Virus record (IMG/VR): IMGVR_UViG_3300030329_005767
Location: 1 to 36,352 of that record
Length of the DNA: 36,352 nucleotides
Source of the DNA: a virus
Reading direction: 5' to 3' (one strand)
Translations under genes and position numbers: made by a program
Notes under the pieces: generated by a model
The model's database searches: none
What the model was told of the DNA's origin: nothing
The model's input: only the letters and a program-made list of their open reading frames with translations
Shown: in pieces, positions 1-8,511 of the stretch
How positions within the stretch are numbered: position 1 is the first letter of the stretch
Layout: every line of letters begins with the position of its first letter

Positions 1-99
1 ACATTAGTACCTCTAACTCTTTGATACATTTTAGAAGCATAACCTAATCTATATGCTTTTTTACTAGCTTTATCCAATTCTGATAATTCTCTCCTTACC
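1..99. repeat. 99-bp terminal direct repeat, left copy
   Basis: Bases 1-99 are identical to 36254-36352. A repeat of exactly this k-mer-like size at both contig ends usually marks a circular or circularly permuted molecule assembled by a de Bruijn graph method. The gene reading through it stays in frame after joining, which supports a closed map of 36,253 bp. A genuine short terminal repeat of a linear virion genome is possible but less likely, since the repeat lies inside a coding sequence. Confidence 0.93.
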
Positions 100-1718
100 A
101 TATCCCCTGTATGTTTACTACCTTTTTCGGAAGCTTTAACTCCTGCATCAAATGCTTCAATAAAATCAGAACGACTTTTATATATATCAGAAGCTTTCTT
201 ATAATCTGGAGAAGAATCTTTTAAAACATTAGTAATTTTACCCATTATATTTTTTAATTTACCAGCATCAATTGAAGCAAATGGTTTTGATTTAGGTCTA
301 TCTGGTTTTGGTAAAATATCATATTGTTGTTTAATTAATAATTTTAAAGCATGAAGATGATTAATTGGTACTTCTCCTATTAATTCTTTTGATGGTAAAT
401 TACCTTTTAATCCTGTTATTTCATTTAATGATGGTATTTCCATTCTTGTATCAAGATAAGCTTTCCTCATCATTTTACCAACATTATCTTTTCGTTTCAT
501 TAAAGTATTAATTTCATTCCATAAATCTGAAGAATTCACCATAACAGAATCTGCTTTTTTATAAAAAGGTTTTGCTAATTTTTCTGATTTTTCTTTAAGT
601 ATTTTTTTCCAATTAGGAGCATCTCCAATTCTACCTCCTAAGAATTTTTTAATTGATTTTTCAGCTATTGGTTTAAATTTTTCAATTTTATTCTCTAAAG
701 CAGTAATTGCATCTACTCTACCTGTTGGAGATGTTTGATTTAATTTTTGACTTAATGCTCTGATATTAGAACCAGGTTTTGTTAAGTCAGGAAGTGTAGT
801 AATATCAGCAATATCCTTATCTAATTCAATAATTCTATTTAAATGATCTCTTAAATCTTGTATTCCTTCATAACCTCTTGCTAATTCATCATTCATAAAT
901 TGTAATGAATCCCTATCTACTTTAGCAGGATAACCTTCATGTATAACATTACCATCAATATCAATTGTTTCCATCCCTTTTTTAGCCATTTTATTTGAAA
1001 GGGCTTTAGCACCTGCATCAATTATTCCAGTAAATGGACCAGAAACCATTCCTATTCCAGCACCAACTTTTGCACTATCTGATGCTGATTCTATTCTTTC
1101 TGGTGAATCAAAACCTCCAGTACCTGTTCCATATCCATATAATCCCATATCAATAGTTCCTGCAGTTCCTCCAAGGGTCATTCTTTTTATAATATTTTGG
1201 AACCATTGTCCTTCTTTTATTTTACCTACATAAGGTAGATATTTCCCCATTTTAGCAACAACCATCCCTGGTACTAAAAGGGCACCTGCAGTCTCAGCTA
1301 AGGCAGCAGAAGCAGGATTTTCCTTTACATAATTATTAATTTCAGACCTAACCTTTTTTATTTCTTCATCATAAGTTCCATATCCAAAACTATCTGGCAT
1401 TTCAGATCTAATGTAAGCTTCTAATTCATCAGACCCACCAAATGTAAGACCTTGACCAATTTGTCGCATAACATTCCAAGCTGCCTCACCATGACGTTCC
1501 ATTTCTTCAGCAGATGATTTATAATAGTCTTCGGTTTCTTTCTCTTTTTGGTATGCCTGACGTTCTGGAGTATTACCAAATAATCCTAAACCTTCACTTC
1601 TTTTTTGGTCAAGGTCAACCCCCGATCTTTCTAAAAAAATACTTTTGATTTTTTCTTCAGAAAATCTTCCAGAATTTTTTAATTTATTATAAATTTCTAA
1701 AATTTCTCTATCTGTCAT
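1..1718 (-). CDS. Large virion protein, probable ejection (internal) protein; N-terminal part, continues across contig ends
   Basis: The reading frame starts at ATG 1716-1718, overlapping the TGA of the preceding gene (ATGA), and is open to base 1. On the closed circle it continues from 36253 to the stop at 35746-35748, giving 741 aa. The N-terminal 150 residues are charged and helical. Gly/Ala-rich hydrophobic stretches follow (residues about 120-240), then long charged helices. No enzyme motif is recognised. It is the last gene of the late block, behind two other large proteins and the nozzle, where podophages keep internal proteins that leave the head with the DNA and make a conduit through the cell envelope. 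The role is inferred from size, composition and position. Confidence 0.82.
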   Translation of the reverse strand, partial: MTDREILEIYNKLKNSGRFSEEKIKSIFLERSGVDLDQKRSEGLGLFGNTPERQAYQKEKETEDYYKSSAEEMERHGEAAWNVMRQIGQGLTFGGSDELEAYIRSEMPDSFGYGTYDEEIKKVRSEINNYVKENPASAALAETAGALLVPGMVVAKMGKYLPYVGKIKEGQWFQNIIKRMTLGGTAGTIDMGLYGYGTGTGGFDSPERIESASDSAKVGAGIGMVSGPFTGIIDAGAKALSNKMAKKGMETIDIDGNVIHEGYPAKVDRDSLQFMNDELARGYEGIQDLRDHLNRIIELDKDIADITTLPDLTKPGSNIRALSQKLNQTSPTGRVDAITALENKIEKFKPIAEKSIKKFLGGRIGDAPNWKKILKEKSEKLAKPFYKKADSVMVNSSDLWNEINTLMKRKDNVGKMMRKAYLDTRMEIPSLNEITGLKGNLPSKELIGEVPINHLHALKLLIKQQYDILPKPDRPKSKPFASIDAGKLKNIMGKITNVLKDSSPDYKKASDIYKSRSDFIEAFDAGVKASEKGSKHTGDMVRRELSELDKASKKAYRLGYASKMYQRVRGTN

Positions 1719-3205
1719 CTATTAAACCTTGGAAAAACTTGATCTAAAAATTGTTTATCTGTTAAATTATTATTAGAATTATTTACTTCATTTGTTTCTT
1801 CATTAACTATTTTTTCAATTTCAGCAGGATTTGGTGCAGTTTTATTTGTTGCAGCATCAAGAACTCTATTAAATATTTTTTTACTAATTTCAGGACTCAT
1901 ATAAGTTTTATATAAATCAATAACAGTCTCCCTGAATCGTCTTTTTCTTTCCACATCTTTTGGTAAATCCCCAGGCATTGGATATAATGCAATTCTCATA
2001 GCTCTATTTTCATCATCCTTAACAGTTGCACCAGAAAATAAATAACCAAACATTCTGGATCCTATTAATGCCTGTTGTTCGTAGGTTCGTGCTGCAGCCC
2101 AATCTGCATCGTCTTTAAAAGGTAATTGGCCACCAGAAAAAAATTGACCATATTGTATTAATGATACCTTTGTTGGGTCCCATTTTGAACCTTTTAATGA
2201 AAATTCTACCTGTGTAATTAATCCTACCTTACTAATATCTTTTGCTTCAGCAATTGATTTTTTAGCTTCACTAGAATATTTTGATATATCAATATATCTA
2301 TCAAGATCTCCTTCCAACTGTTTAATTTTATCAGTAGGCAAGCCTTGGAGTATTCCATATTCAACTGGACTAATAGCATTTTTTAAATAATCAGTAATAA
2401 ATTGAACTGTTTCTTTACCATGCTCATCTCTAGTTTTTACTTTTCTTTCCTGATTTTTTACTACCTGCCCATATAATACAGAATAATGGCCAGAAGGTAA
2501 AATATCTTTTGGTTTTATTAAACTACCTGAATCACTCCATTCTTTAAGTTTAGTACTTGAATTAAGTACTCTCCCCAGTACTTTATTTGGACTAAGATCA
2601 TAATTATCTTTTGAAGGTGTATGAATTAAATGATATTTTCCTGTATTTATTTCTTTCTGTAAAACACTGCCTCCTATTACTTCTGGAGGATCAAATTTTT
2701 CTTTATCATTAGCACTTAATAAATTATAAACTGTATTATATGCTGTATCAATATCACCTTGTGCTAAAGTATATAATGAAGGAATTTTTGAATTAATTGA
2801 TGTATTATTATAATCTTTTAATGCTTTAATAATTTTTGGAAAATTTTCTATTTTTTTATTTCTATTTTGTAATTGCTGATATGCTTGTTGATTTTTAATT
2901 AACTGATCTTCTTCTGCTCTTCTATGAGTATAATAATCAGATCGTCTGTCTTGTAAACCCTGATGGCCTTGAAGAAATGCTTGAGTACCTAATCGCATTC
3001 CTCTTCCAATATCATCCCAAACTGCACCTCCACCACCAACCCAAGGGGTAGCTCCATCACCTACCATGCCAGATCCTAAAGCCATTAACCCTTGTGCTAA
3101 TGGTGATGGACCTGATGCCCAAGGTTCTCTAATTCTTTTACCACTTTGGGTAGTTCTCATTGCATAATCTGGATATTGTTCAAAGTCATCTAGTAATCCA
3201 AACAT
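1715..3205 (-). CDS. Late virion protein, probable internal/ejection protein (496 aa)
   Basis: This 496-aa protein starts with MFGLLDDFEQYPDY. It has a Gly-rich weakly hydrophobic segment at residues 35-75, then a Gln/Arg-rich helical stretch (about 85-120) and a charged C-terminal half ending in Asn-rich sequence. It lies 1 bp from the 250-aa gene upstream and overlaps the next gene by an ATGA, so the three are translated as a coupled set. No catalytic motif is seen. A Gly-rich segment in a large late protein downstream of the nozzle gene fits a podovirus ejection protein, but a tail-associated role cannot be excluded. Confidence 0.85.
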   Translation of the reverse strand: MFGLLDDFEQYPDYAMRTTQSGKRIREPWASGPSPLAQGLMALGSGMVGDGATPWVGGGGAVWDDIGRGMRLGTQAFLQGHQGLQDRRSDYYTHRRAEEDQLIKNQQAYQQLQNRNKKIENFPKIIKALKDYNNTSINSKIPSLYTLAQGDIDTAYNTVYNLLSANDKEKFDPPEVIGGSVLQKEINTGKYHLIHTPSKDNYDLSPNKVLGRVLNSSTKLKEWSDSGSLIKPKDILPSGHYSVLYGQVVKNQERKVKTRDEHGKETVQFITDYLKNAISPVEYGILQGLPTDKIKQLEGDLDRYIDISKYSSEAKKSIAEAKDISKVGLITQVEFSLKGSKWDPTKVSLIQYGQFFSGGQLPFKDDADWAAARTYEQQALIGSRMFGYLFSGATVKDDENRAMRIALYPMPGDLPKDVERKRRFRETVIDLYKTYMSPEISKKIFNRVLDAATNKTAPNPAEIEKIVNEETNEVNNSNNNLTDKQFLDQVFPRFNR

Positions 3206-3206
3206 T

Positions 3207-3959
3207 TTAATTTACCTCCATCCAATCGGATTGTCCTTGAAAAAGAGGACTAGCACCGATATTCATTAAATATTCAGCAAAAGGATTTCTTCTACGAAAT
3301 CTAGGGTCATCAGTATATTTACCACCTACACCTTCTCCCGTATTTGTATCGAGAATACCTTGTGGAGTAGGTGGGGATTGTGAAAATTGAGCTTGTTGAG
3401 CACGTCTGAATTGGGCATAATCTTGTGGATTGTGTTCCATATTTTCCAACTGAGGTCCTCTTAACCAATGCTTTATTTCAGAAGGGGTTAATTGAAAATT
3501 TGCTGTTTCAGGTCCTTCATTCATATATCTTGGGTCATTTATAGGAACTATTTGATTAGACATTCCAATATTATTATTTGAATAAGAATGAGGTTGAGGT
3601 ACTGTCATTCCTTGTACTCCATACCCACCTAAAGTAGTTTCTGGATCTTCAGGAGCAAAAGTATTTCTAGTATCTGCTAATTCCATAGTGATTGGAGCAT
3701 TAGCTTGAGTATTTGGACCTGTATACAATTCATTATCAATTTGTTTCCATTTTTCATCTTCGGTTAACATATCCCAATCAGATAATAAACCCCTAAATTG
3801 TTGTTCTGAAGTGTTTACTGGGAATGATCGATTTAAAAATCTTTCTGTTTCCCCGGGAGTTACTTCTCTATGCTTACCACTAAGTAAACCTGCATTTTTT
3901 ACACCATCTAGATAAGCTTCCTCACGTTGTCTTTGAATTCTTTGTGCTTGAGTTTCCAT
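3207..3959 (-). CDS. Late structural protein of unknown function (250 aa)
   Basis: This 250-aa protein is rich in Gln, Asn, Pro and Met with few hydrophobic stretches. Residues 80-200 look low-complexity and partly disordered. It sits between two probable internal proteins with a 1-bp gap downstream and 17 bp upstream, and its ATG is preceded by an AAAAAGGAAAA ribosome-binding site. It has no recognisable domain. The tight context suggests a virion component or a chaperone for its large neighbours; that is inference from position only. Confidence 0.82.
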   Translation of the reverse strand: METQAQRIQRQREEAYLDGVKNAGLLSGKHREVTPGETERFLNRSFPVNTSEQQFRGLLSDWDMLTEDEKWKQIDNELYTGPNTQANAPITMELADTRNTFAPEDPETTLGGYGVQGMTVPQPHSYSNNNIGMSNQIVPINDPRYMNEGPETANFQLTPSEIKHWLRGPQLENMEHNPQDYAQFRRAQQAQFSQSPPTPQGILDTNTGEGVGGKYTDDPRFRRRNPFAEYLMNIGASPLFQGQSDWMEVN

Positions 3960-3976
3960 GTTTTTCCTTTTTATAA

Positions 3977-4963
3977 TTAACCCATACCAAATTTTAAACC
4001 ACCACTAAGACCTGCACCCAAAAGACCTACTCCCATTCCTGCTAGGTTCATTAAATCTGATTTACCCTGACCTTTTGCAGTTTGACTACCACCCCATTGA
4101 CCTTGGTTTACAAAATTACCAAATTGTCCTAGCATTTGTGGTTCCCAATTTTGTTTTCTTAAAAATTGATCATAATCAAACATATTTGCACGATCTCGTT
4201 GTTGTTGTTGATTTAATCCAACATTACCAAAAGCACCTGCAAGTCCTAATTCAGGATTAATATTTCTTGCTTGGCTAGCTCCTGCTAGATTTAAGTTTTT
4301 TGCTGCCATTTGATTTTGAATATTTTGATTTTGTAATGCTCGTTGTAATCCTATATCCACTCCAGCCAAATCTGCAGCCCTATCCCAAGTTTGTGATCTT
4401 ACATTTTGTTTCATTCTATCATATGGCAGAGCAGCATCCATCATAGCTTGGAGTCTTTGGTCTCGACTACGAGTAGAACCTGGCCCTGCTGCTCCAAGTT
4501 GTTGGGCCATATCACCTTCTGTATTATATGCCATTTGAATTGCAGCTTGTTTATCTGCATCTATTCCTTCAAACATTTGTTTTTGCATAGGATTCATAAA
4601 TTTATCAATCCCTTGTTGTAATGTATTAGAAGTAACTGCATTTGGATTATATTGTGCTGCATTTTGTTGAGCTTGTCTAATAGCCTGCATATTTGGTCCA
4701 CTAAAATAGTTTTGTAATCCACCAAGAAGATTTTGTTGTTGTTGTTGTCCTTGTGTTGCAGCAGTACCATAAGGATTTGCTCCTGTATATTCTTGGAATC
4801 CTCGGTCTAATAAACCTTGGTATCCTTTAGCAATATTATGTCTATATGGATCCCCTTGGTTTGATGTAGAACTTGTTTTAGTTAAACCTTTTGGTACTCC
4901 ACCAAAAATTTCTGTCCCTTGATTAAAAATATTTGTAGCTCCTTTTACTAATTTATCTAGCAT
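3977..4963 (-). CDS. Gln-rich virion protein, probable internal/ejection protein (328 aa)
   Basis: The start is placed at ATG 4961-4963 because AGAGGA lies 3-5 bases before it and the upstream gene ends at 4971; a longer frame to 5020 lacks such a site. The protein begins MLDKLVKGATNIFNQG, is very rich in Gln, Asn and Ala, has long amphipathic helical stretches (residues 60-260) and ends in a Gly-rich hydrophobic tail (LLGAGLSGGLKFGMG). Such Gln-rich proteins with a glycine-zipper-like end are common among short-tailed phage internal proteins injected with DNA. Function is inferred from composition and location next to the nozzle gene. Confidence 0.82.
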   Translation of the reverse strand: MLDKLVKGATNIFNQGTEIFGGVPKGLTKTSSTSNQGDPYRHNIAKGYQGLLDRGFQEYTGANPYGTAATQGQQQQQNLLGGLQNYFSGPNMQAIRQAQQNAAQYNPNAVTSNTLQQGIDKFMNPMQKQMFEGIDADKQAAIQMAYNTEGDMAQQLGAAGPGSTRSRDQRLQAMMDAALPYDRMKQNVRSQTWDRAADLAGVDIGLQRALQNQNIQNQMAAKNLNLAGASQARNINPELGLAGAFGNVGLNQQQQRDRANMFDYDQFLRKQNWEPQMLGQFGNFVNQGQWGGSQTAKGQGKSDLMNLAGMGVGLLGAGLSGGLKFGMG

Positions 4964-4970
4964 AATTCCT

Positions 4971-5237
4971 CTACGAGTATGGATTAGTGGAAGCAATATT
5001 TGGTCGACCTTCTGAGTCAATCATTGTCCCTGTTAATTCTGTTGTTACTAAATTACCGGAATCATTAACTGTTAACTTCCACCATTTACCATTTGATGAT
5101 TGTAAACATATTGTTCCTGATTTAAAAAAATTATCTTTATCCAATTTTAAATTTTGATCATTTGCTTTTCTTAATTCATCTTGTAAAACAGTCTGTATGG
5201 ATGGGTCATAATTATTTGGTACTGGTGGTAAATTCAT
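4971..5237 (-). CDS. Small late protein (88 aa), unknown function
   Basis: This 88-aa soluble protein (MNLPPVPNNYDPSIQ) has a helical charged first half (residues 15-45) and a beta-rich half (50-75) with a CLQSSNGKWWKLTV segment. It overlaps the stop of the nozzle gene by 4 bp and ends 7 bp before the Gln-rich virion gene, so it is translationally embedded in the tail/ejection block. A small tail or plug component is possible. The family is not recognised. Confidence 0.8.
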   Translation of the reverse strand: MNLPPVPNNYDPSIQTVLQDELRKANDQNLKLDKDNFFKSGTICLQSSNGKWWKLTVNDSGNLVTTELTGTMIDSEGRPNIASTNPYS

Positions 5238-7153
5238 CTTCTACCTCCTGGTGCTATATCTGCTCTAATAGTACCAATTTCCCAATCTTGATCAAATGGA
5301 CTTTCTACTCTATATTTAAATTGTCTTCCTTGTTCTCTAACATCTACATAACCATCAGATGTAACATCATAATTATTACTAGAAGATTCTTGCCCATTTG
5401 GGGTATATGATGTCTTAAATTTAAATCTAAGGCCGTTAGTTCCTTGTGTGCTGTCAGTTATTAATTGAGTGATATTAGTTATATTCTCTCCATTTTCTAT
5501 TTCCATAGCGCCCGTTTCAGCATAACATAACCCTGCATCAGTAGTTGAGTCTGTTCCATTTACTAATACCCTTTCATAATCTGAAAGATCACTTACTGAT
5601 TGAGCAACCTGTTCTGTTGTTCTACTGGTTGTTAATGGATCAATTTCATGTTCGTATATAGTACCATCATCTGCTATTCCAATTGGATTATCAAATACAC
5701 CAGGACTTCCAACTGCAAATGCTGTTCTACATAATTCTCCAATTGACCACCAATTTTCAGCATAATTATAAGTAACATATTTTAATATTTCATCTGATGT
5801 TGAAGATGCATACCACCAAGTAACTTCAAAAAATTCTGGATTAACTGAAGCATATATTTTAGAATCCTGTACTCTATTTAATTCCTTAAAAACATGATCT
5901 TGTACATCACAATTTAATGGTTGTACTGAACCTTGATATTTAAAAAATCCACCTTGACTCATCCAAAATGCCATATCACCAACAGCAATCATTGAACGAT
6001 TTGAAATTGCTCCACAACTATCTCCTATCTTTTTTCTTCCATAAACATAGGGAGCACCAACCCAATCAATAGCATGTACATCTGTTGTGGTCCAAATTAT
6101 TATTCTATCTCCTACAGTCTTGCCTGCTAGAATTTTCCCAAAAGTATCAACTTCAAAAGCACCTGCTAAATTAGTAGATGTTGCTCCCCATGTAGTACTA
6201 GATTCCTTATGAGACCATTGTATTTTTCTATTATTCCCTCCAGCTCCTAATGCAAATAAATGTCTTTCTTTTGAGACTAAAATAGACGAATTATTTATTG
6301 GAGCATTTGACACCACAGTTGCCTTTGTTCCTGTTGGGTTTGTAGTTGTTGGATCCCATTCATAAATTTTACCATCTGATGTGGATAACCCAATTAAATT
6401 TTCTCCCCATAAATCAAATACCCAAGATGATGCTTCCAGAACTAATGAACTATTGGCAGAATTTTCATTTCCAAATCTTCTTGCTCTTTTAATTGTTACC
6501 TCACCATTTCCTGCTGCTGCATCATTTACTATTCCTGATGAACTATAAACAGCAGAACCATTAGTTGGCCCAACTGTCATTGAATTTGCTGAAATAGTAA
6601 CTATCCTATGGGAATTGGGATATGTTTTATTATTATCCCCTTGAGTTGAACCTGATATTTCTATTTCATCTCCTACTGCAAATGGAGAAGGGCCATCTGG
6701 GGATGTTGTTGCATCAGTAAATGTAGTTGAAGAACTTGAAATTGTTGCAGGGGCAGTAAAGGTAATATCTGTACCTGTAACTGTTTTTCTTGTACTGTAA
6801 CCACCAAAATTTCCTGCACCAAAACCTAGTCCTAATTTAGCATCTGAATCACCTGCAACAAAATTTAATGGAGTTATATCTGTAGCTGATCCACTAAGTG
6901 AAGTATAAATATATAAATTAGAATTAGTACCAATTGCCATCCATCTATCACCTGTATAGTCTCGCCAAGTAATCATAGCCCTTCCAACTCCAGTAATTGG
7001 AGAATCAATAACTTTTTGCCATCCCCCTAAAGGTTGTAATCTATTATCTTTCCAACGAACCAAATTACTATCATGCCATCTGCCCTTTGCTTGATAAGCA
7101 GTACCATTTCTCCAAACTCCTGGTGGTGGTTGAAAAGGAACTATTTTACCCAT
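5234..7153 (-). CDS. Tail nozzle / tail tubular B-like protein (639 aa)
   Basis: The start is set at ATG 7151-7153, which follows a GAGGA ribosome-binding site by 6 bases and overlaps the preceding stop (TAATG). An upstream in-frame start at 7177 has no such site. The N-terminus (VPFQPPPGVWRNGTAYQAKG, then WHDSNLVRWKDNRLQPLGGW) is typical of large beta-propeller-like tail proteins of short-tailed phages. The rest is beta-rich, with repeated GDRIIIW and AFWMSQGGFFKYQG-type strands, matching the nozzle protein that closes the tail tip. Size is in the usual 600-800 aa range. It follows the lysis genes and precedes the probable ejection proteins. Family assignment is by pattern only. Confidence 0.87.
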   Translation of the reverse strand: MGKIVPFQPPPGVWRNGTAYQAKGRWHDSNLVRWKDNRLQPLGGWQKVIDSPITGVGRAMITWRDYTGDRWMAIGTNSNLYIYTSLSGSATDITPLNFVAGDSDAKLGLGFGAGNFGGYSTRKTVTGTDITFTAPATISSSSTTFTDATTSPDGPSPFAVGDEIEISGSTQGDNNKTYPNSHRIVTISANSMTVGPTNGSAVYSSSGIVNDAAAGNGEVTIKRARRFGNENSANSSLVLEASSWVFDLWGENLIGLSTSDGKIYEWDPTTTNPTGTKATVVSNAPINNSSILVSKERHLFALGAGGNNRKIQWSHKESSTTWGATSTNLAGAFEVDTFGKILAGKTVGDRIIIWTTTDVHAIDWVGAPYVYGRKKIGDSCGAISNRSMIAVGDMAFWMSQGGFFKYQGSVQPLNCDVQDHVFKELNRVQDSKIYASVNPEFFEVTWWYASSTSDEILKYVTYNYAENWWSIGELCRTAFAVGSPGVFDNPIGIADDGTIYEHEIDPLTTSRTTEQVAQSVSDLSDYERVLVNGTDSTTDAGLCYAETGAMEIENGENITNITQLITDSTQGTNGLRFKFKTSYTPNGQESSSNNYDVTSDGYVDVREQGRQFKYRVESPFDQDWEIGTIRADIAPGGRR

Positions 7154-7341
7154 TACATTCCTCTGTATTCGTTGCAATTTAATCTTATTAATGTTTTGTA
7201 TTCTTTCATCTTTTTTGCACTCAAATGTAAATTATTTAATTCTTTTAATTTCCAAGTTCTAATAGTATAATTAGTACTACAATCACATCCTAACTGTACC
7301 AATATAGGTGATATATTTGGGATTATCCTCCTTGTTGACAT
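7153..7341 (-). CDS. Small Lys-rich protein (62 aa)
   Basis: A 62-aa frame starting at ATG 7339-7341 (MSTRRIIPNISPILVQLGCD) with GGGAGG about 9 bases upstream. The frame could be read back to 7500, but the longer form has no ribosome-binding site and would overlap the 66-aa gene fully. The product has a CDC motif near residue 19 and a basic helical C-terminus. Its stop overlaps the nozzle start (TAATG), suggesting translational coupling. Function unknown. Confidence 0.6.
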   Translation of the reverse strand: MSTRRIIPNISPILVQLGCDCSTNYTIRTWKLKELNNLHLSAKKMKEYKTLIRLNCNEYRGM

Positions 7342-7483
7342 GGCACATGCCTCCCATAGAACCCTGATTTGACCTACCGAATACCCATTTAGTTTTTGTA
7401 TGGTCGGAGAAATTTTCTCGCATCCAATCAGGCTCGAATTCCACAATAACATCATAATCATCGAACTCAAAAATAATATCCAT
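7283..7483 (-). CDS. Small acidic protein (66 aa)
   Basis: A 66-aa frame (MDIIFEFDDYDVIVEFEPDW...), acidic and aromatic in its first 20 residues, with a GGMCHVN segment near residue 45. Its ATG follows directly on the stop of a 25-codon mini-ORF (TAAATG), so it is probably translated by coupling. It overlaps the next small gene by 59 bp and contains that gene's ribosome-binding site. The function is not recognised. It lies between endolysin and nozzle genes. Confidence 0.55.
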   Translation of the reverse strand: MDIIFEFDDYDVIVEFEPDWMRENFSDHTKTKWVFGRSNQGSMGGMCHVNKEDNPKYITYIGTVRM

Positions 7484-7561
7484 TTAATTTTTTGCTTCAT
7501 CGTGTAATTTTTTTAATCTTTTTAAATGCTCTTTTATTTGTTCTTTAGTCATATTACCCAT
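7484..7561 (-). CDS. Possible mini-ORF / coupling peptide (25 aa)
   Basis: Reading from ATG 7559-7561, inside the last codons of the endolysin gene, gives 25 residues (MGNMTKEQIKEHLKRLKKLH...), a strongly basic amphipathic helix. A second in-frame ATG lies three codons on. The stop codon abuts the ATG of the 66-aa gene. No strong ribosome-binding site is seen, so translation would depend on coupling to the endolysin. It may act only as a translational bridge. Confidence 0.35.
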   Translation of the reverse strand: MGNMTKEQIKEHLKRLKKLHDEAKN

Positions 7562-7940
7562 ATGTCCAAACAGTTGGTCTTGGTCCTTCACTTGGTGATA
7601 AAGAATCTATATGAACAAATCTTTTTGAATGCTCACCTCTCTGATTCATTCCTATTCCTGATACCCCATATTTTTGAGCAATAGCAAATAATCTCATTGC
7701 ATCTGCTCCACTTATTAATATATCAACTGCTTTAGCTTTTGTATGTGGTCCATTTTTACCTGTGGATGAAATTTTATTATTGTGGTATTCACATCTAAAT
7801 CCACTACTTATTTTTAAAGGTCGTTGCATTTCATCTCTAATTGCTTGTAGCATTTTCATAAAATCATTATCCATTTCGGATTTACCACACCCACAATGAC
7901 ACATCATTTCGTTAGTAGTAAAATTTTTTGTTATGTGCAT
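7554..7940 (-). CDS. Endolysin: M15-family zinc peptidase (128 aa)
   Basis: The 128-aa protein is a single-domain M15 (D-Ala-D-Ala/L-Ala-D-Glu type) peptidase that cuts peptidoglycan cross-links at lysis. The zinc ligands of the family are visible: His66 in GPHTKAKAVDI, Asp73, and His110 in RFVHID. The SGFRC segment near residue 46 is also typical. An N-terminal CHCGCGK motif (residues 14-20) is common in the phage M15_3 subset. No signal peptide or membrane segment is present, so release needs a holin. The start has AGGG 7 bases upstream. It closes the lysis cassette of small membrane proteins encoded just before it. Confidence 0.93.
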   Translation of the reverse strand: MHITKNFTTNEMMCHCGCGKSEMDNDFMKMLQAIRDEMQRPLKISSGFRCEYHNNKISSTGKNGPHTKAKAVDILISGADAMRLFAIAQKYGVSGIGMNQRGEHSKRFVHIDSLSPSEGPRPTVWTYG

Positions 7941-7944
7941 AGTT

Positions 7945-8009
7945 ATCCCTACTATAATTAATTTTCCAAATTCTCTACGAGAGAGTAAGATACTACCTTT
8001 TCGGTAATT
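7945..8009 (-). other. Short hairpins between the 59-aa gene and the endolysin
   Basis: On the minus strand the leader of the endolysin gene contains TACC-GAAAA-GGTA and then TCTCT-CGT-AGAGA, two short stem-loops in about 40 bases. Neither is followed by a clear run of T, so a terminator is not supported. They may tune mRNA stability or endolysin translation. Confidence 0.3.
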
Positions 8010-8189
8010 TTATTTATTAATACTTTTTTCATATGCTTCTAGAATCTTATCGTCTACTTTATTTTCTGTGGATTCTACAAGCCGTCTTAAAAGTATTAAA
8101 ATTACTTGCTGTAGTAGCTTTTCCGAAAGCATACTCATACACATTGTTTTTACTGCACCTCCTATTACTGGTGCTAACATTGCTATCAT
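8010..8189 (-). CDS. Small hydrophobic protein (59 aa), lysis cassette
   Basis: A 59-aa frame starting at ATG 8187-8189, overlapping the TGA of the upstream gene (ATGA). The N-terminal 35 residues (MIAMLAPVIGGAVKTM then LLQQVILILLRRLV) are hydrophobic and could form one membrane or amphipathic helix; the C-terminus is charged. It sits between single-span proteins and the M15 endolysin, so a holin, antiholin or pinholin role is plausible. No family is recognised. Confidence 0.65.
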   Translation of the reverse strand: MIAMLAPVIGGAVKTMCMSMLSEKLLQQVILILLRRLVESTENKVDDKILEAYEKSINK

Positions 8190-8368
8190 TTACCCTCATT
8201 TGTTAAATGGTTTAATTTTTCAGAATTCTGATTAACTTGAAATCTAATAACTTTCACATCACCAGATAATTCACTTACTGTAACCATGAGCCAAGAAATA
8301 CTTGCTATCACTAAACCCCCTACGACCAATAGTATGTTTTGTGGTGAAATCATTTTTTCGTTTTGCAT
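8186..8368 (-). CDS. Single-span membrane protein (60 aa), holin/antiholin candidate
   Basis: The 60-aa product has a short polar N-terminus, one strong membrane segment (residues 12-32, ILLVVGGLVIASISWLMVTV) and a charged C-terminal helix (VIRFQVNQNSEKLNHLT) that could form a short coiled coil. This layout resembles small XhlA-like or class III holin-associated proteins. Its start lies inside the 3' end of the nested lipoprotein gene (19-bp overlap), and it overlaps the next gene by 4 bp. Confidence 0.75.
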   Translation of the reverse strand: MQNEKMISPQNILLVVGGLVIASISWLMVTVSELSGDVKVIRFQVNQNSEKLNHLTNEGK

Positions 8369-8511
8369 TTAATGTTTAAAAATTCTTTGTTAATACATTG
8401 CCATTGAATAGGTTTACTTTTTCGTTGATCAATAAAATATCCAAGTTCACCTGAATTATTTGTACATGAGATTAACCCAATACTAATGATGAGGATTATT
8501 CCTACTACCAT
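8350..8511 (-). CDS. Nested small lipoprotein, candidate outer-membrane spanin (53 aa)
   Basis: A 53-aa frame, too short for usual gene callers, starts at ATG 8509-8511 inside the end of the 89-aa membrane-protein gene. It begins MVVGIILIISIGLISCTNNS: a hydrophobic signal followed by a lipobox-like LISC with Cys16, as in lipoproteins cut by signal peptidase II. Rz1-type outer-membrane spanins are short lipoproteins encoded overlapping an inner-membrane partner, which is the arrangement seen here. Mature length would be about 38 residues. It lacks the usual Pro-rich tail, so the spanin call is a reasoned guess. It would imply a Gram-negative host. Confidence 0.6.
   Translation of the reverse strand: MVVGIILIISIGLISCTNNSGELGYFIDQRKSKPIQWQCINKEFLNIKCKTKK

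Noticed and set aside
7342-7500. Longer 115-aa version of the 62-aa gene with a hydrophobic N-terminus
   Set aside because: No ribosome-binding site at 7500 and complete overlap with the 66-aa frame; the ATG at 7341 has GGGAGG upstream.
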